This document shows positions 1 through 8,793 of a DNA stretch of 64,000 nucleotides, one piece after another; positions within the stretch are counted from its first letter, which is position 1, and each line of letters starts with the position of its first letter. The position numbers and the translations under genes were made by a program. Under the pieces are notes generated by a model that was given only the letters and a program-made list of their open reading frames with translations, ran no database searches and had not been told where the DNA came from. The stretch spans positions 1-64,000 of the forward strand of contig JANFNE010000001.1 of the NCBI GenBank assembly GCA_024867545.1, in the 5' to 3' direction. The stretch is from Phytopythium helicoides (taxonomy: Eukaryota > Oomycota > Peronosporomycetes > Pythiales > Pythiaceae).

Positions 1-1668
1 CCGCGCTGCTTCCCGGAGAACTTCATGTTCGGCACAGCCACGGCCGCCGCACAGGTCGAGGGTGGCATGCATGACGCCGGCCGCACGCCCAGCATCTACG
101 ACGACTTCTGCCGCGAGCGAGACGGATTCCTGTGCGCCAACGTGGCCGATGACTTCTTCCACCGCTACAAGAGTGACGTCGCGCTCATGGCGAAGGACGG
201 CCACCAGTCCTTCCGCTTCTCGCTCTCGTGGTCGCGCTTCATGAATTGGGACCCCGCCACGCGCCGCATGAAGCCCAACGCAGAGGGCATCGCCTTCTAC
301 CACGACGTCATCGACGAGCTCAACCGCAACCGCGTCGAGCCCATCATGACGCTCTACCACTGGGACCTGCCGTCCGAGCTCCAGACGCAGCTGTCGCCGC
401 CCGGGTGGCTCAACTCGGAGATCCAGGAGCACTACATGGAGTTCGCGACACTGGCGTTCCACGAGTTCGGCCACAAGGTCAAGTTCTGGACCACGTTCAA
501 CGAGCCGTACTCATTCGTGACTCAGGGCTACGGCACTGGCGAGCGCCCACCAGGATTCACGGGCTCGTCCACCAACACATACACTGTTGGCTACAACCTG
601 CTGGTGTCTCACGCGAAGGCAGTCAAGCTCTTCCGCGAGTTGCGCTCTGTTGAGAATGGCACGGTGCGCGCCGACGCTCGTATCGGCATCGTCAACGTTG
701 CGCACTACACGTACCCGCTGGACCCGTCGAACCCCAAGGATGTCGAAGCGGCCGAGCGTGCCATGCAGTTTGACTTTGGCTGGTTCCATTTGCCTATCGT
801 GACCGGCGACTACCCAGAGGTCATGAAGCAGCGTCTTGGCAACCGCCTCCCGCGCTTCTCGGAGGAAGAGTCGGCGCTGCTCAAAGGCTCCTACGACCTC
901 TTCATGTTGAACCACTATGCGTCAAAGCTGATCACGGACTGCGACTCGCCCACGTCGGAGACTTCATGCGACAAGCTTTCGCTAGGGTGGGAGCATGACA
1001 AGGGCGTCGATGACTCTCGTATGCCGGAGGGCGGCCGTCGCTCCAACAAGGACAGCGAGGGAAACTACAACTGTCCTTGGTTCACAGCCTACCCGCCTGG
1101 CTACTTGGCGTTCATCAAGTGGGCCCACAAGTACGACACATCGGCCGAGATCCTGCTCACGGAGAACGGTTGGTGCGGCAATGACGTCGTCGACAACCCA
1201 GATCAGCTCTGGTACTTCCAGACCTATCTCGAGCAAGTCTACAACGCCGTTGCCGAGGGAATCCCCATCATCGGCTACACGGTGTGGTCCCTGTACGACA
1301 ACTACGAATGGGGGTCGTTCCAGCCCCACTTCGGCTTGTACTACGTGAACTTCACGAACGAGATGGGGTCCCCCGACTACTTCGACCCAAAGCCAACAGA
1401 CTTGGCTCGCATCGCTCGTCCGTCGGCCCCCTGGTTCTCCCAGCTCGCCAAGACCAAGTGCCTTCCCACTGCGGACTCTAGCGCTGCTACTCCGGCAGCT
1501 GCGGGTGCTACGACTACGGGCTCGCCGTCCTTGGACGACGGTACCTCCACTTGGATCGTTGTCATCCTTGTTGCAGTCGGTGTGGCTGCTGCGACGCTTA
1601 TTGGACTTGCGATCCGTCGTTTTGTGGCGTCTCGCGGAGCTCACGGTGAGCGCGCGCCGCTGCTGTAG
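1..1668 (+). CDS. GH1 beta-glucosidase, membrane-anchored (5' end cut by window)
   Basis: Family 1 glycoside hydrolase, expected to release glucose or another sugar from beta-glucosides by the retaining mechanism. The window opens inside the gene: reading starts at base 1 with PRCFPENF, the segment that follows the signal peptide in the paralogs, so only the signal peptide and start codon are missing. The acid/base glutamate is codon 168 (TFNEP) and the nucleophile is codon 388 (TENGW). After a Ser/Thr/Ala-rich linker there is one membrane helix (about codons 515-540) and a basic tail ending GERAPLL, an acidic dileucine sorting signal. It is closest to the copy at 15738-17492: both share the PEGGRRS region and a very similar tail. 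No intron is seen. Family call certain; substrate unknown. Confidence 0.95.
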   Translation, partial: PRCFPENFMFGTATAAAQVEGGMHDAGRTPSIYDDFCRERDGFLCANVADDFFHRYKSDVALMAKDGHQSFRFSLSWSRFMNWDPATRRMKPNAEGIAFYHDVIDELNRNRVEPIMTLYHWDLPSELQTQLSPPGWLNSEIQEHYMEFATLAFHEFGHKVKFWTTFNEPYSFVTQGYGTGERPPGFTGSSTNTYTVGYNLLVSHAKAVKLFRELRSVENGTVRADARIGIVNVAHYTYPLDPSNPKDVEAAERAMQFDFGWFHLPIVTGDYPEVMKQRLGNRLPRFSEEESALLKGSYDLFMLNHYASKLITDCDSPTSETSCDKLSLGWEHDKGVDDSRMPEGGRRSNKDSEGNYNCPWFTAYPPGYLAFIKWAHKYDTSAEILLTENGWCGNDVVDNPDQLWYFQTYLEQVYNAVAEGIPIIGYTVWSLYDNYEWGSFQPHFGLYYVNFTNEMGSPDYFDPKPTDLARIARPSAPWFSQLAKTKCLPTADSSAATPAAAGATTTGSPSLDDGTSTWIVVILVAVGVAAATLIGLAIRRFVASRGAHGERAPLL

Positions 1669-2114
1669 GCTCGTATTTCATTGTCAGTGAGTAGTTTCAA
1701 AGTAGCTGGCGAGACGCTCAACATGTAGCTGCTGATCCCATCCCATTTTGACGAATTCTCGCCACGTACGTGTGCTCATGTCATGCTGTGTGATCCCGCA
1801 GCTGCCGTTGATGCGTGGTTGACACTGCCGCGCTCTCACGTTGAAGATGCAGATTGTGAAAGGAGTGGGGAGATGGCGATGCGCAAACGCGCACTACTTC
1901 AATTACCGCGTTGTGATGACCATGGCGAGCGCCACCCAATGTGCGGCGTGGGCTGTGAGATGAGTGTTTCACTGATCGACTGCATCTGCTATCCACGTAC
2001 GTAGGCAGCGTCTGCATGCTTAGATCTCGCTGCGTGGATCCCCACTCGAGAGCGCTCATTCCGCAAATTGCGTGAAAGGGATCACAGGCAGCTCCTTCAC
2101 CTTCGGCGTCCGTC
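1669..2114. other. Intergenic spacer between two GH1 genes
   Basis: This 446-base spacer holds the 3' region of the first gene and the promoter of the next. A good oomycete initiator lies at 2054-2069. Open frames here are short and resemble nothing known. Confidence 0.6.
2054..2069 (+). promoter_or_regulatory. Oomycete initiator plus flanking element (Inr-FPR)
   Basis: GCTCATTCCGCAAATT fits the known oomycete core promoter, an initiator of the TCATTYY type followed by a CAWTTT-like flanking element. It sits about 50 bases before the ATG at 2115, a normal 5' UTR length for these organisms. Transcription would begin at the A of TCATT. This is the best match in the window. Confidence 0.7.
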
Positions 2115-3800
2115 ATGCGGCTACTCTCGTGCGTCGCGGCTGTCGCAGCCGCCGTCACGGCTCTGGTCTCGACGACGCAGGCGGCTGAGCCTCGCTGCTT
2201 CCCCGAGAACTTCATGTTCGGCACGGCCACGGCAGCTGCGCAAGTCGAAGGAGCCGCCAAGGAAGGCGGGCGCACGCCCAGCATCTGGGACGACTTCTGC
2301 CGCGTCAAGGAGGGCTACGTGTGCGGCAACGTGGCCGACGACTTCTACCATCGCTACAAGAGCGACATCGCCATCATGAAGGAGGACGGCCACCAATCAT
2401 TCCGCTTCTCCATCTCATGGTCGCGCGTGATGAACTGGAACCCCACGACGCGCCGCATGAAGGTGAACCCGGAAGGCCTCGCGTTCTACCACTCGCTCAT
2501 CGATGAGCTGCGGGCGAGCAACATCGAGCCCATCATGACGCTGTACCACTGGGACCTGCCGTCGGAGCTGCAGACGCAGCTGGACCCTCCTGGCTGGCTC
2601 AATGCTGAGATCCAGGACCACTACATTGAATTTGCGACGCTCATCTTCAACGAGTACGGCCACAAGGTCGACTACTGGACGACCTTCAATGAGCCTCTGA
2701 CGATGATTGGAGTTGGATACGCGCTGGGCCGCCATGCCCCTGGCTACTCGGGCTCGGGCACGCAACCGTACATTGCGGGAACCAATCTGCTCATCTCGCA
2801 CGCCAAGGCTGTCAAGCTCTTCCGTGAGCTCAAGGCGAAGAGCGTCATTGGCCCCAAGGCGCGGATCGGAATCGTGCTCGTGTCGAACAACTATTACCCT
2901 CTCGACGCCTCGAACCCCAAGGACGTGGCCGCCGCAAAGCGCGGCGTGGACTTTGAGATGGGTTGGTTCCTCGAGCCGATCGTCACTGGCGACTACCCCG
3001 CAAGCATGCGCGAGATCGTGGGCGACCGCCTCCCCAAGTTCACCGAGGAGGAGTCGCAGATGCTCAAGGGATCCTACGACCTCTTCATGCTAAATCACTA
3101 CAGCTCGTACGCGGCAACGGACTGCGACTCGCCGTCGTCGAACACGCCGTGCGACACGTTGATCCACGGATATCAGGCCGACGAAGGTCTCGACATCAGT
3201 CATCTCATGCCTGGGTCGATGCAGGGCAAGATCGACAAGTTCGGCAACAACTACTGCCAGCAGTTCATCGGCTACGCCCCTGGGTACCTCAAGATGATCA
3301 AGTATGTGCATTCCCACGATCCGACGGTGGACATCCTCCTTACGGAGAACGGTTGGTGCGGAGATGGCGAAATTGAGAACATGGACCAGCTCAAGTACTT
3401 CCAGGACTTCGTTGACCAGGTCCACCAGGCCATCACAGTCGAGAAGATCCCCGTTATCGGCTACACGGCCTGGGCTCTAATGGACAACTACGAATGGGGT
3501 TCGTACGGTCCCCACTTCGGTCTCTACGCAGTGAACTTCACGAGTCAGACTGGGTCGCCGGATTTCTATGAGCCGAAGCCAACGGACCTCGCCCGCATCC
3601 CTCGGCCAGCAGCCAAGTGGTTCAAGAAGGTGGCGACGACCAAGTGCCTCGACGGATGGAGCGAGCTTGAGAGCACCAGCTCGAGCCACACGATTGGGAT
3701 TACTGTGGTGGTGGTGGCCGTCGTGGGTGTGATTGCTGCTGCTGTGGTCGTGATCCAGCGCAAGCGCCGTGCCGGCTACGAGAGCCTCCCGCGCGCCTAA
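2115..3800 (+). CDS. GH1 beta-glucosidase, membrane-anchored, YxxPhi tail
   Basis: Complete 561-residue GH1 enzyme. The ATG at 2115 opens a signal peptide (hydrophobic residues about 3-23, ending TQAAEP). The catalytic domain runs from about residue 26 to 515, with the acid/base at Glu193 (TFNEP), the nucleophile at Glu411 (TENGW), and the YHWDLP and NYEWGS substrate-pocket motifs. A Ser-rich linker, one membrane helix (about 523-547) and the tail RKRRAGYESLPRA follow. YESL is a tyrosine-type endocytic signal. The catalytic domain would face the lumen or outside. Its middle segment (MIKYVHSH region) resembles the divergent tract of the gene at 11088, so it belongs to the same subfamily as the likely conversion donor. 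No intron. Confidence 0.96.
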   Translation: MRLLSCVAAVAAAVTALVSTTQAAEPRCFPENFMFGTATAAAQVEGAAKEGGRTPSIWDDFCRVKEGYVCGNVADDFYHRYKSDIAIMKEDGHQSFRFSISWSRVMNWNPTTRRMKVNPEGLAFYHSLIDELRASNIEPIMTLYHWDLPSELQTQLDPPGWLNAEIQDHYIEFATLIFNEYGHKVDYWTTFNEPLTMIGVGYALGRHAPGYSGSGTQPYIAGTNLLISHAKAVKLFRELKAKSVIGPKARIGIVLVSNNYYPLDASNPKDVAAAKRGVDFEMGWFLEPIVTGDYPASMREIVGDRLPKFTEEESQMLKGSYDLFMLNHYSSYAATDCDSPSSNTPCDTLIHGYQADEGLDISHLMPGSMQGKIDKFGNNYCQQFIGYAPGYLKMIKYVHSHDPTVDILLTENGWCGDGEIENMDQLKYFQDFVDQVHQAITVEKIPVIGYTAWALMDNYEWGSYGPHFGLYAVNFTSQTGSPDFYEPKPTDLARIPRPAAKWFKKVATTKCLDGWSELESTSSSHTIGITVVVVAVVGVIAAAVVVIQRKRRAGYESLPRA

Positions 3801-4191
3801 ACAACTGTACTCGGGAAAAGTCAGATGCAGATGCGCAAAACATGCACAAAGCAATACAGATCATCGGTTTTGGCTCGAAATCATCCTTGATGCAATGTCC
3901 AATGATCCAATGAGCAAGGTTAGGTCACGTAGGGAATAGGATGAATGTCCAATGCCGTGTCTAGCGTAAAGTCTTCAGCAGGGATGCACCAACACTAAAA
4001 ACGAACGTACCGAGAGCGTGCCGTGCTCAGAGCTTCTCATGGAGAGGCTACAATTGCTTGCCCAACACTTCAGTGATGAAAGGAATACGGGTCGCTTGGT
4101 CAAGCAAAATTACTCCGAAACAAACAAACAAAACAAAACAAACAAACAAAAAACTAAAACCGAAAGCATTGGCTTGCAACTTCTTTCTCTC
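3801..4191. other. Convergent 3' spacer, outer end of inverted repeat 1
   Basis: Spacer between converging genes (stops at 3800 and 4192). From about 3940 onward it is part of the left arm of the first inverted repeat. It contains a short CAAA-rich simple repeat at about 4120-4160, mirrored at about 15176-15216. No gene is seen. Confidence 0.6.
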
Positions 4192-5997
4192 TCACTGCAG
4201 CAGCGGCATCCGCTCCATCGAACGGAGAAGACGCTGATAGCGCATTCGCTGAGCCACCATGGCGCAGCCCACCATGACCATCGAGAGCAACCAGCAAGTG
4301 GCATAGTACGGAATGGAGCTCCTCGACTCGACTTCCAACGATGCGTCAGCACCCGTTTCTTGGACAATGGCATCAGCTTCTGTATTGCTCGCGACGAACA
4401 CTTCCTCATCGTATTCCCAGCCTTCAAGGCACTTCGTCGTCGCCAGCTTCTGGTACCATTTCGCCCCCAATCGAGGAACACGAGCCAGATCCGTCGGCTT
4501 CGGCTCGTAGTAGTCGCGCGAACCCGCTCGAGAGCTGAAGTTGACGAAAAACAACCCGAAGCGAGGACCAAACGAACCCCATTCGAAATTGTCAAGTAGG
4601 GACCAGGCAGTGTAGCCGATGACTGGTAGTTTCTCGTCCACCACCGCCGTGTAGGTCTGCGCAAGGAATGCCTTGTAGTATATGAGCTGACCGGGGTCGT
4701 CGATGTCGCCGTTGCCACACCAGCCGTTCTCAGTCAGAAGGATGTCGACGCTCGGTTCGTACGCGTGCACCCACCGCATCATGTCGAGGTATCCCGGCGC
4801 ATATCCCGTAAAATGCTCGCAGTAGTTGTTTCCAGTACGGTCGGTCTTGCCTCGAATCGTTCCAGGCATAATGTGCGTGTCATCGAGTGCCCGATCAGCG
4901 TCCCAGCCGGGGAAGAGAGATCCACACGGGGATTTGGACTCGGGAGCGTCGCACGTCGTAACAGCACGCGAGTAGTAATGGTTGACCATGAAAAGGTCGT
5001 AGGAGCCTTTCACGAGCGCCACTTCCTCCTCTGAAAACACTGGAAGTCGGTCACCGGCACGCTCTCGCATTACAGTCGGGTAGTCGCCAGAGACGAGCGG
5101 CAAGAAGAACCATCCCATGTCAAATTGCTTTGCGACCTCGGTAGCAGCGACATCGCGTGGATTGGAGGCGTTGAGCGGGTAGTAAAAGTTGGTCACCAGG
5201 ACGATACTGATGCGCGCATCGCTACGCACAACAGATCCCTGGTCTCGAAGTTCCCGAAAAACCTTCACCGCCTTGCCGTGAGCGACAAGAACGGTGTGCG
5301 AGACGGTGTACTCGTATGTAGGAGAGCCGCTGAAACCTGGCGCGTTGAAACCCTTTCCGTATCCTCCAAGAATGAACGACAGCGGCTCGTTGAACGTCGA
5401 CCAGAACTGGACCTTGCTGCCGAACTCGTGGAACATGAGCGTCGCGTACTCGACAAAGTGGTCAACCAACTCCATGTTGAGCCAGCCCGGAGGCGCCAGT
5501 TGTTTGTGAAGCTCCGACGGCAGGTCCCAGTGATAAAGCGTCAGAATAGGCTGGATGTTGCTTTGCAGCATTTCGTCGATCAGCGAGTGATAGAACGCGA
5601 TGCCTTCAGGGTTGGGCCTCATTCGACGCGTTTCAGGGTCCCAGTTCATTGCACGGGACCACGAGATGGAAAAGCGGAACGACTGCAGACCCGTCTCCTT
5701 CATGAGCTGGACGTCGCTCTTGTAGCGGTGGTAGAAGTCATCCGCGACGTTCGCACACATCACGCCAGGTTGTTCACGGCAGTAGTCGTCCCAGATGCTT
5801 GGTGTGCGGCCACCTTCCTTGACGGCTCCCTCGACCTGGTACGCCGCTGTCGCCGAGCCGAACATGAAGTAATCGGGAAAACACTTGGACAGCGACGACT
5901 TGCTGACAGCCGTAGCAGTCTCCGGAGCACCCGACGCCACCAAAGTCCCGAGGCTGAAGACCGCGAAAACGGCAGCGCAAAGAGCTCGAGTCACCAT
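4192..5997 (-). CDS. GH1 beta-glucosidase, membrane-anchored, ExxxLL tail (inverted-repeat copy A)
   Basis: Complete 601-residue GH1 enzyme in the left repeat arm. The frame is open 69 codons further upstream, but the ATG at 5997 is chosen because it opens a clear signal peptide (MVTRALCAAVF). Glu204 (TFNEP) and Glu423 (TENGW) are the catalytic pair. An extended acidic linker (about 525-560) precedes the membrane helix (about 563-583) and a tail that ends ERMPLLQ, an acidic dileucine signal; YQRL in the same tail could act as a tyrosine signal. It differs from its twin at 13339-15144 by one noticed amino acid, Ser106 here against Leu there. No intron. Confidence 0.95.
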   Translation of the reverse strand: MVTRALCAAVFAVFSLGTLVASGAPETATAVSKSSLSKCFPDYFMFGSATAAYQVEGAVKEGGRTPSIWDDYCREQPGVMCANVADDFYHRYKSDVQLMKETGLQSFRFSISWSRAMNWDPETRRMRPNPEGIAFYHSLIDEMLQSNIQPILTLYHWDLPSELHKQLAPPGWLNMELVDHFVEYATLMFHEFGSKVQFWSTFNEPLSFILGGYGKGFNAPGFSGSPTYEYTVSHTVLVAHGKAVKVFRELRDQGSVVRSDARISIVLVTNFYYPLNASNPRDVAATEVAKQFDMGWFFLPLVSGDYPTVMRERAGDRLPVFSEEEVALVKGSYDLFMVNHYYSRAVTTCDAPESKSPCGSLFPGWDADRALDDTHIMPGTIRGKTDRTGNNYCEHFTGYAPGYLDMMRWVHAYEPSVDILLTENGWCGNGDIDDPGQLIYYKAFLAQTYTAVVDEKLPVIGYTAWSLLDNFEWGSFGPRFGLFFVNFSSRAGSRDYYEPKPTDLARVPRLGAKWYQKLATTKCLEGWEYDEEVFVASNTEADAIVQETGADASLEVESRSSIPYYATCWLLSMVMVGCAMVAQRMRYQRLLRSMERMPLLQ

Positions 5998-6526
5998 TTC
6001 CGCCGAACGAGGTTCGCTCGAAGCGGTCGATCTGAAACTGAGCGAGTCGTGTGCCACCGAGTCCCGAGAAGCAAGGAGTTTCGTGCAAAGACGGGTTGAG
6101 CGAGCTGCGATCGCGCTCGCACATGCAGAGACATGCGTTGAAGTTGGTCGCGTCAGTGCTGATGCGTGGCTGATGCGATGACATTGATGGCCACCGATCA
6201 CCACACTTTCCGCTGACCAGGTTAAGTCTGAGGATTAGCGCGCTTCCTATGTGAATTCAAATCCGAATTGCCGATGCCGAGCGCCCGCATCCGTGTGCTG
6301 TGTGCTGCGCCTCCACTCCCTGAACCAGACATCCGCCGACAGCATTCTAGCCAGCATGGGCGAAAGTCAGTCGGGGTTGTCAACTTCAACATGGAAGCGT
6401 TGCAGCAGCAAACGTTCAGGTGAACGGTACAAAATTGATGCGGATCGTGTTTTTTTTTTTGCCGATCCATCCTAATTGTCAATGCTCTCAACGTACTCGC
6501 AATCGCGAAAGCCACTCGCCACGAAT
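5998..6526. other. Spacer between tandem GH1 genes (left repeat arm)
   Basis: Contains the promoter side of the gene starting at 5997 and the 3' region of the gene ending at 6527. An initiator-like CTCAGTTTCAGATC is read on the minus strand near 6031-6045. An 11-base T run lies near 6450-6460. It is mirrored, with the same run length, at 12810-13338. No gene is seen. Confidence 0.55.
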
Positions 6527-8248
6527 CTAAGCGCGCGGGAGGCTCTCGTAGCCGGCACGGCGCTTGCGCTGGATCACAACCACCGCCGCAGCGACGGCAC
6601 CCACAACAACCACAACGCCGACCGTGATGCCAATCGTGTGGCTCGAGCTCGACGTCGTAGCAGCCACAGCGCGCGTGCTATCAAGCTCGCTCCAGCCGTC
6701 GAGGCACTTGGTCGTCGCCACCTTCTTGAACCACTTGGCACTCGGACGAGGAATGCGAGCCAGGTCCGTCGGCTTCGGCTCATAGAAATCCGGCGACCCG
6801 GCTTCAGACGTGAAGTTCACGTAGTACATTCCGAAGCGAGGGCCGTACGAACCCCATTCGTAGTTATCGAGGAAGGACCACGCGGTGTAGCCGATGACGG
6901 GGATCTTCTCCTCCACGACGGCCTTGTAGACCTGCTCCACGAAGAGCTTGAAGTACTTGAGCTGGTCCAAGTTCTCGATCTCGTCGTTGCCGCACCAGCC
7001 GTTCTCCGTCAGCAGGATGTCGACGGTTGGGTCATGCGCGTGCACCCACTTCATGTACGCGAGGTATCCAGGAGGAAAGCCCGTGAACTGCTTGCAGTAG
7101 TTGTTGCCGTGGCTGTCGACCTTTCCTTGCATCGATCCCGGCACCAGGTGAGTCTGATCAACGGCCTTGTCAGCCGGCCAGCCAGCCAGCAGCGCTGAGC
7201 ACGGCACCGTGGAGGTCGCCGAGTCGCAGTCCGTGACAGCATTTGAGCCGTAATGGTTGAGCATGAAGAGGTCGTAGGAGCCCTTGAGCAGCGCCGACTC
7301 CTCAGCAGTGAAAGAGGGCAGGCGAGAACCCGCACGTTCGCGCATGACAGCAGGATAGTCGCCGCTTACAATGGGCTGAAGGAACCAGCCCATGTCGAAC
7401 TGCATCGCGCGCTCCGCAGCATCAACATCCTTGGGGTTCGAAGCATCAAGCGGGTAGTAGTACTGCGATACAAGAACGATACCGATGCGAGCTTTGTCGT
7501 TGATGACGCTCTGAGACTTGAGCTCGCGGAAGCGCTGCACCGACTTGGCATGCGATACAAGCAGGTTTTTGGACGCGACGTAAGCCTGAGTGTCCGAGCC
7601 AGAGTACCCGGGAGCGTGGATGCCCATGGAGTAGCCAGCGCCGATCGACGAGAGCGGCTCGTTGAAGGTCGTCCACAGGTCAATCTTGTGACCGAACTCA
7701 TTGAACACGAGGTCCGAGTACTCAACAAAGTGATCCTGGATCTCCGCGTTCAACCACCCAGGAGGGTCGAGCTGCGTTTGAAGCTCCGACGGCAGGTCCC
7801 AATGGTACAGCGTCAGGATCGGAACGATGCCGTTCGCCTTGAGCTCGTCCACCACCGAGTGGTAGAACGCAACACCCTCCGGGTTCACCTTCATGCGGCG
7901 AGTGGCGGCATCCCAGTTCATGATGCGCGACCACGAGATGGAGAAGCGGAACGACTGCAGACCCGTCTCCTTCATGAGCTGGATGTCGCTCTTGTAGCGG
8001 TGATAGAAGTCATCCGCGACGTTGGCGCAGAGGTATCCCTCCTTCTCGCGGCAGAAGTCGTCCCAGATGCTTGGCGTGCGTCCTCCCTCCTTGACGGCTC
8101 CCTCGACCTGGTAAGCAGCCGTGGCCGAGCCGAACATGAAGTCGTCTGGGAAGCATCGGGGCTCGGCAGCGTGAACTGAGGTGGAGGAGGTGGCGAGCAG
8201 CGCCGTGGTAGCGGCCGCGAGCGCAGCGACGTAGGCAGCGATCCTCAT
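6527..8248 (-). CDS. GH1 beta-glucosidase, membrane-anchored, YxxPhi tail (mosaic repeat copy)
   Basis: Complete 573-residue GH1 enzyme. The ATG at 8248 opens the signal peptide (MRIAAYVAAL...HAAEP); an upstream in-frame start adds only hydrophilic residues and is not used. Glu197 and Glu415 are the catalytic pair. The membrane helix lies at about 533-558 and the tail is RKRRAGYESLPRA with the YESL signal. The first 198 residues and everything after about residue 408 are almost the same as the gene at 11088-12809. The part between (7025-7654) differs strongly, including loops around the active site (GYSMGIHAPG here, GYAVGRHAPG there). The two products could therefore differ in substrate preference. 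Confidence 0.95.
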   Translation of the reverse strand: MRIAAYVAALAAATTALLATSSTSVHAAEPRCFPDDFMFGSATAAYQVEGAVKEGGRTPSIWDDFCREKEGYLCANVADDFYHRYKSDIQLMKETGLQSFRFSISWSRIMNWDAATRRMKVNPEGVAFYHSVVDELKANGIVPILTLYHWDLPSELQTQLDPPGWLNAEIQDHFVEYSDLVFNEFGHKIDLWTTFNEPLSSIGAGYSMGIHAPGYSGSDTQAYVASKNLLVSHAKSVQRFRELKSQSVINDKARIGIVLVSQYYYPLDASNPKDVDAAERAMQFDMGWFLQPIVSGDYPAVMRERAGSRLPSFTAEESALLKGSYDLFMLNHYGSNAVTDCDSATSTVPCSALLAGWPADKAVDQTHLVPGSMQGKVDSHGNNYCKQFTGFPPGYLAYMKWVHAHDPTVDILLTENGWCGNDEIENLDQLKYFKLFVEQVYKAVVEEKIPVIGYTAWSFLDNYEWGSYGPRFGMYYVNFTSEAGSPDFYEPKPTDLARIPRPSAKWFKKVATTKCLDGWSELDSTRAVAATTSSSSHTIGITVGVVVVVGAVAAAVVVIQRKRRAGYESLPRA

Positions 8249-8793
8249 GGTCGAGGGTTGTTGGTCCGGTCCAAGTAAAATTCGAACTGACGGGGTGTGC
8301 ACCGGTCGCGTCCATTGTTGGCGAGCTTTGGCGAGCTCCGACGTCGTGGATGCAGCAGAGCGGGAGCTTGCTTACGTTGTGGCAGGACTACATAAGCGCC
8401 ATGATCGAGGGGTCCCGCTTTGCTCATTCATCCATAGCCGGGGACGGCGCCGTTTGCAGTTGGTCTCTCAGAGAGACCTCTCCATACTCGTGGCAAGTGA
8501 GATGTAGCTTCTTCAAGCACATGATTGGCGCGTGGATGCACCTCGGATCTGACTGGGGGAAGACCAGGCGGGTTTGAAATTCAAAGTTGGACGACTGCTG
8601 ATTTCCGAACCGCCGGCGCTCATGAACGCCACGCATCATTGCTGATGGCGTGTGGAGCTGCGTGCTCCTGATGAATCTCACAGACAATTTGGTTGTTTAC
8701 TGTCTGTGAATGCAGCAAAGGAAGTCGATGCTAGGTATGATACGAGGGCAGCCCTCATGCTCATGGAAATGCAGCAGTCTCCTCGTTTCCAGT
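8249..8793. other. Spacer upstream of the GH1 gene starting at 8248
   Basis: This 545-base stretch lies inside the loop of inverted repeat 1 and is unrelated to the matching region before 11088. An initiator-like GTCAGTTCGAATTTT is read on the minus strand about 25-40 bases before the start codon. No gene is seen. Confidence 0.5.

Larger units (their letters stand above)
3940..8248. repeat. Left arm of large inverted repeat 1
   Basis: This arm is the reverse complement of 11088-15396. Paired positions always add to 19336 (for example 4192 with 15144, 5997 with 13339 and 8248 with 11088), so no net insertion or deletion is apparent across 4.3 kb. The inner end is the start codon of the gene at 8248; upstream sequences there are unrelated. 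The outer end fades near 3940. The arms hold two GH1 genes and the spacer between them. Identity is near complete except for one tract inside the gene at 6527-8248. Confidence 0.93.

Noticed and set aside
5125..6099. 324-codon open frame antisense to a GH1 gene
   Set aside because: It mirrors the GH1 coding frame, and similar antisense frames occur opposite most paralogs. It is a by-product of GC-rich codon use, with no family resemblance.
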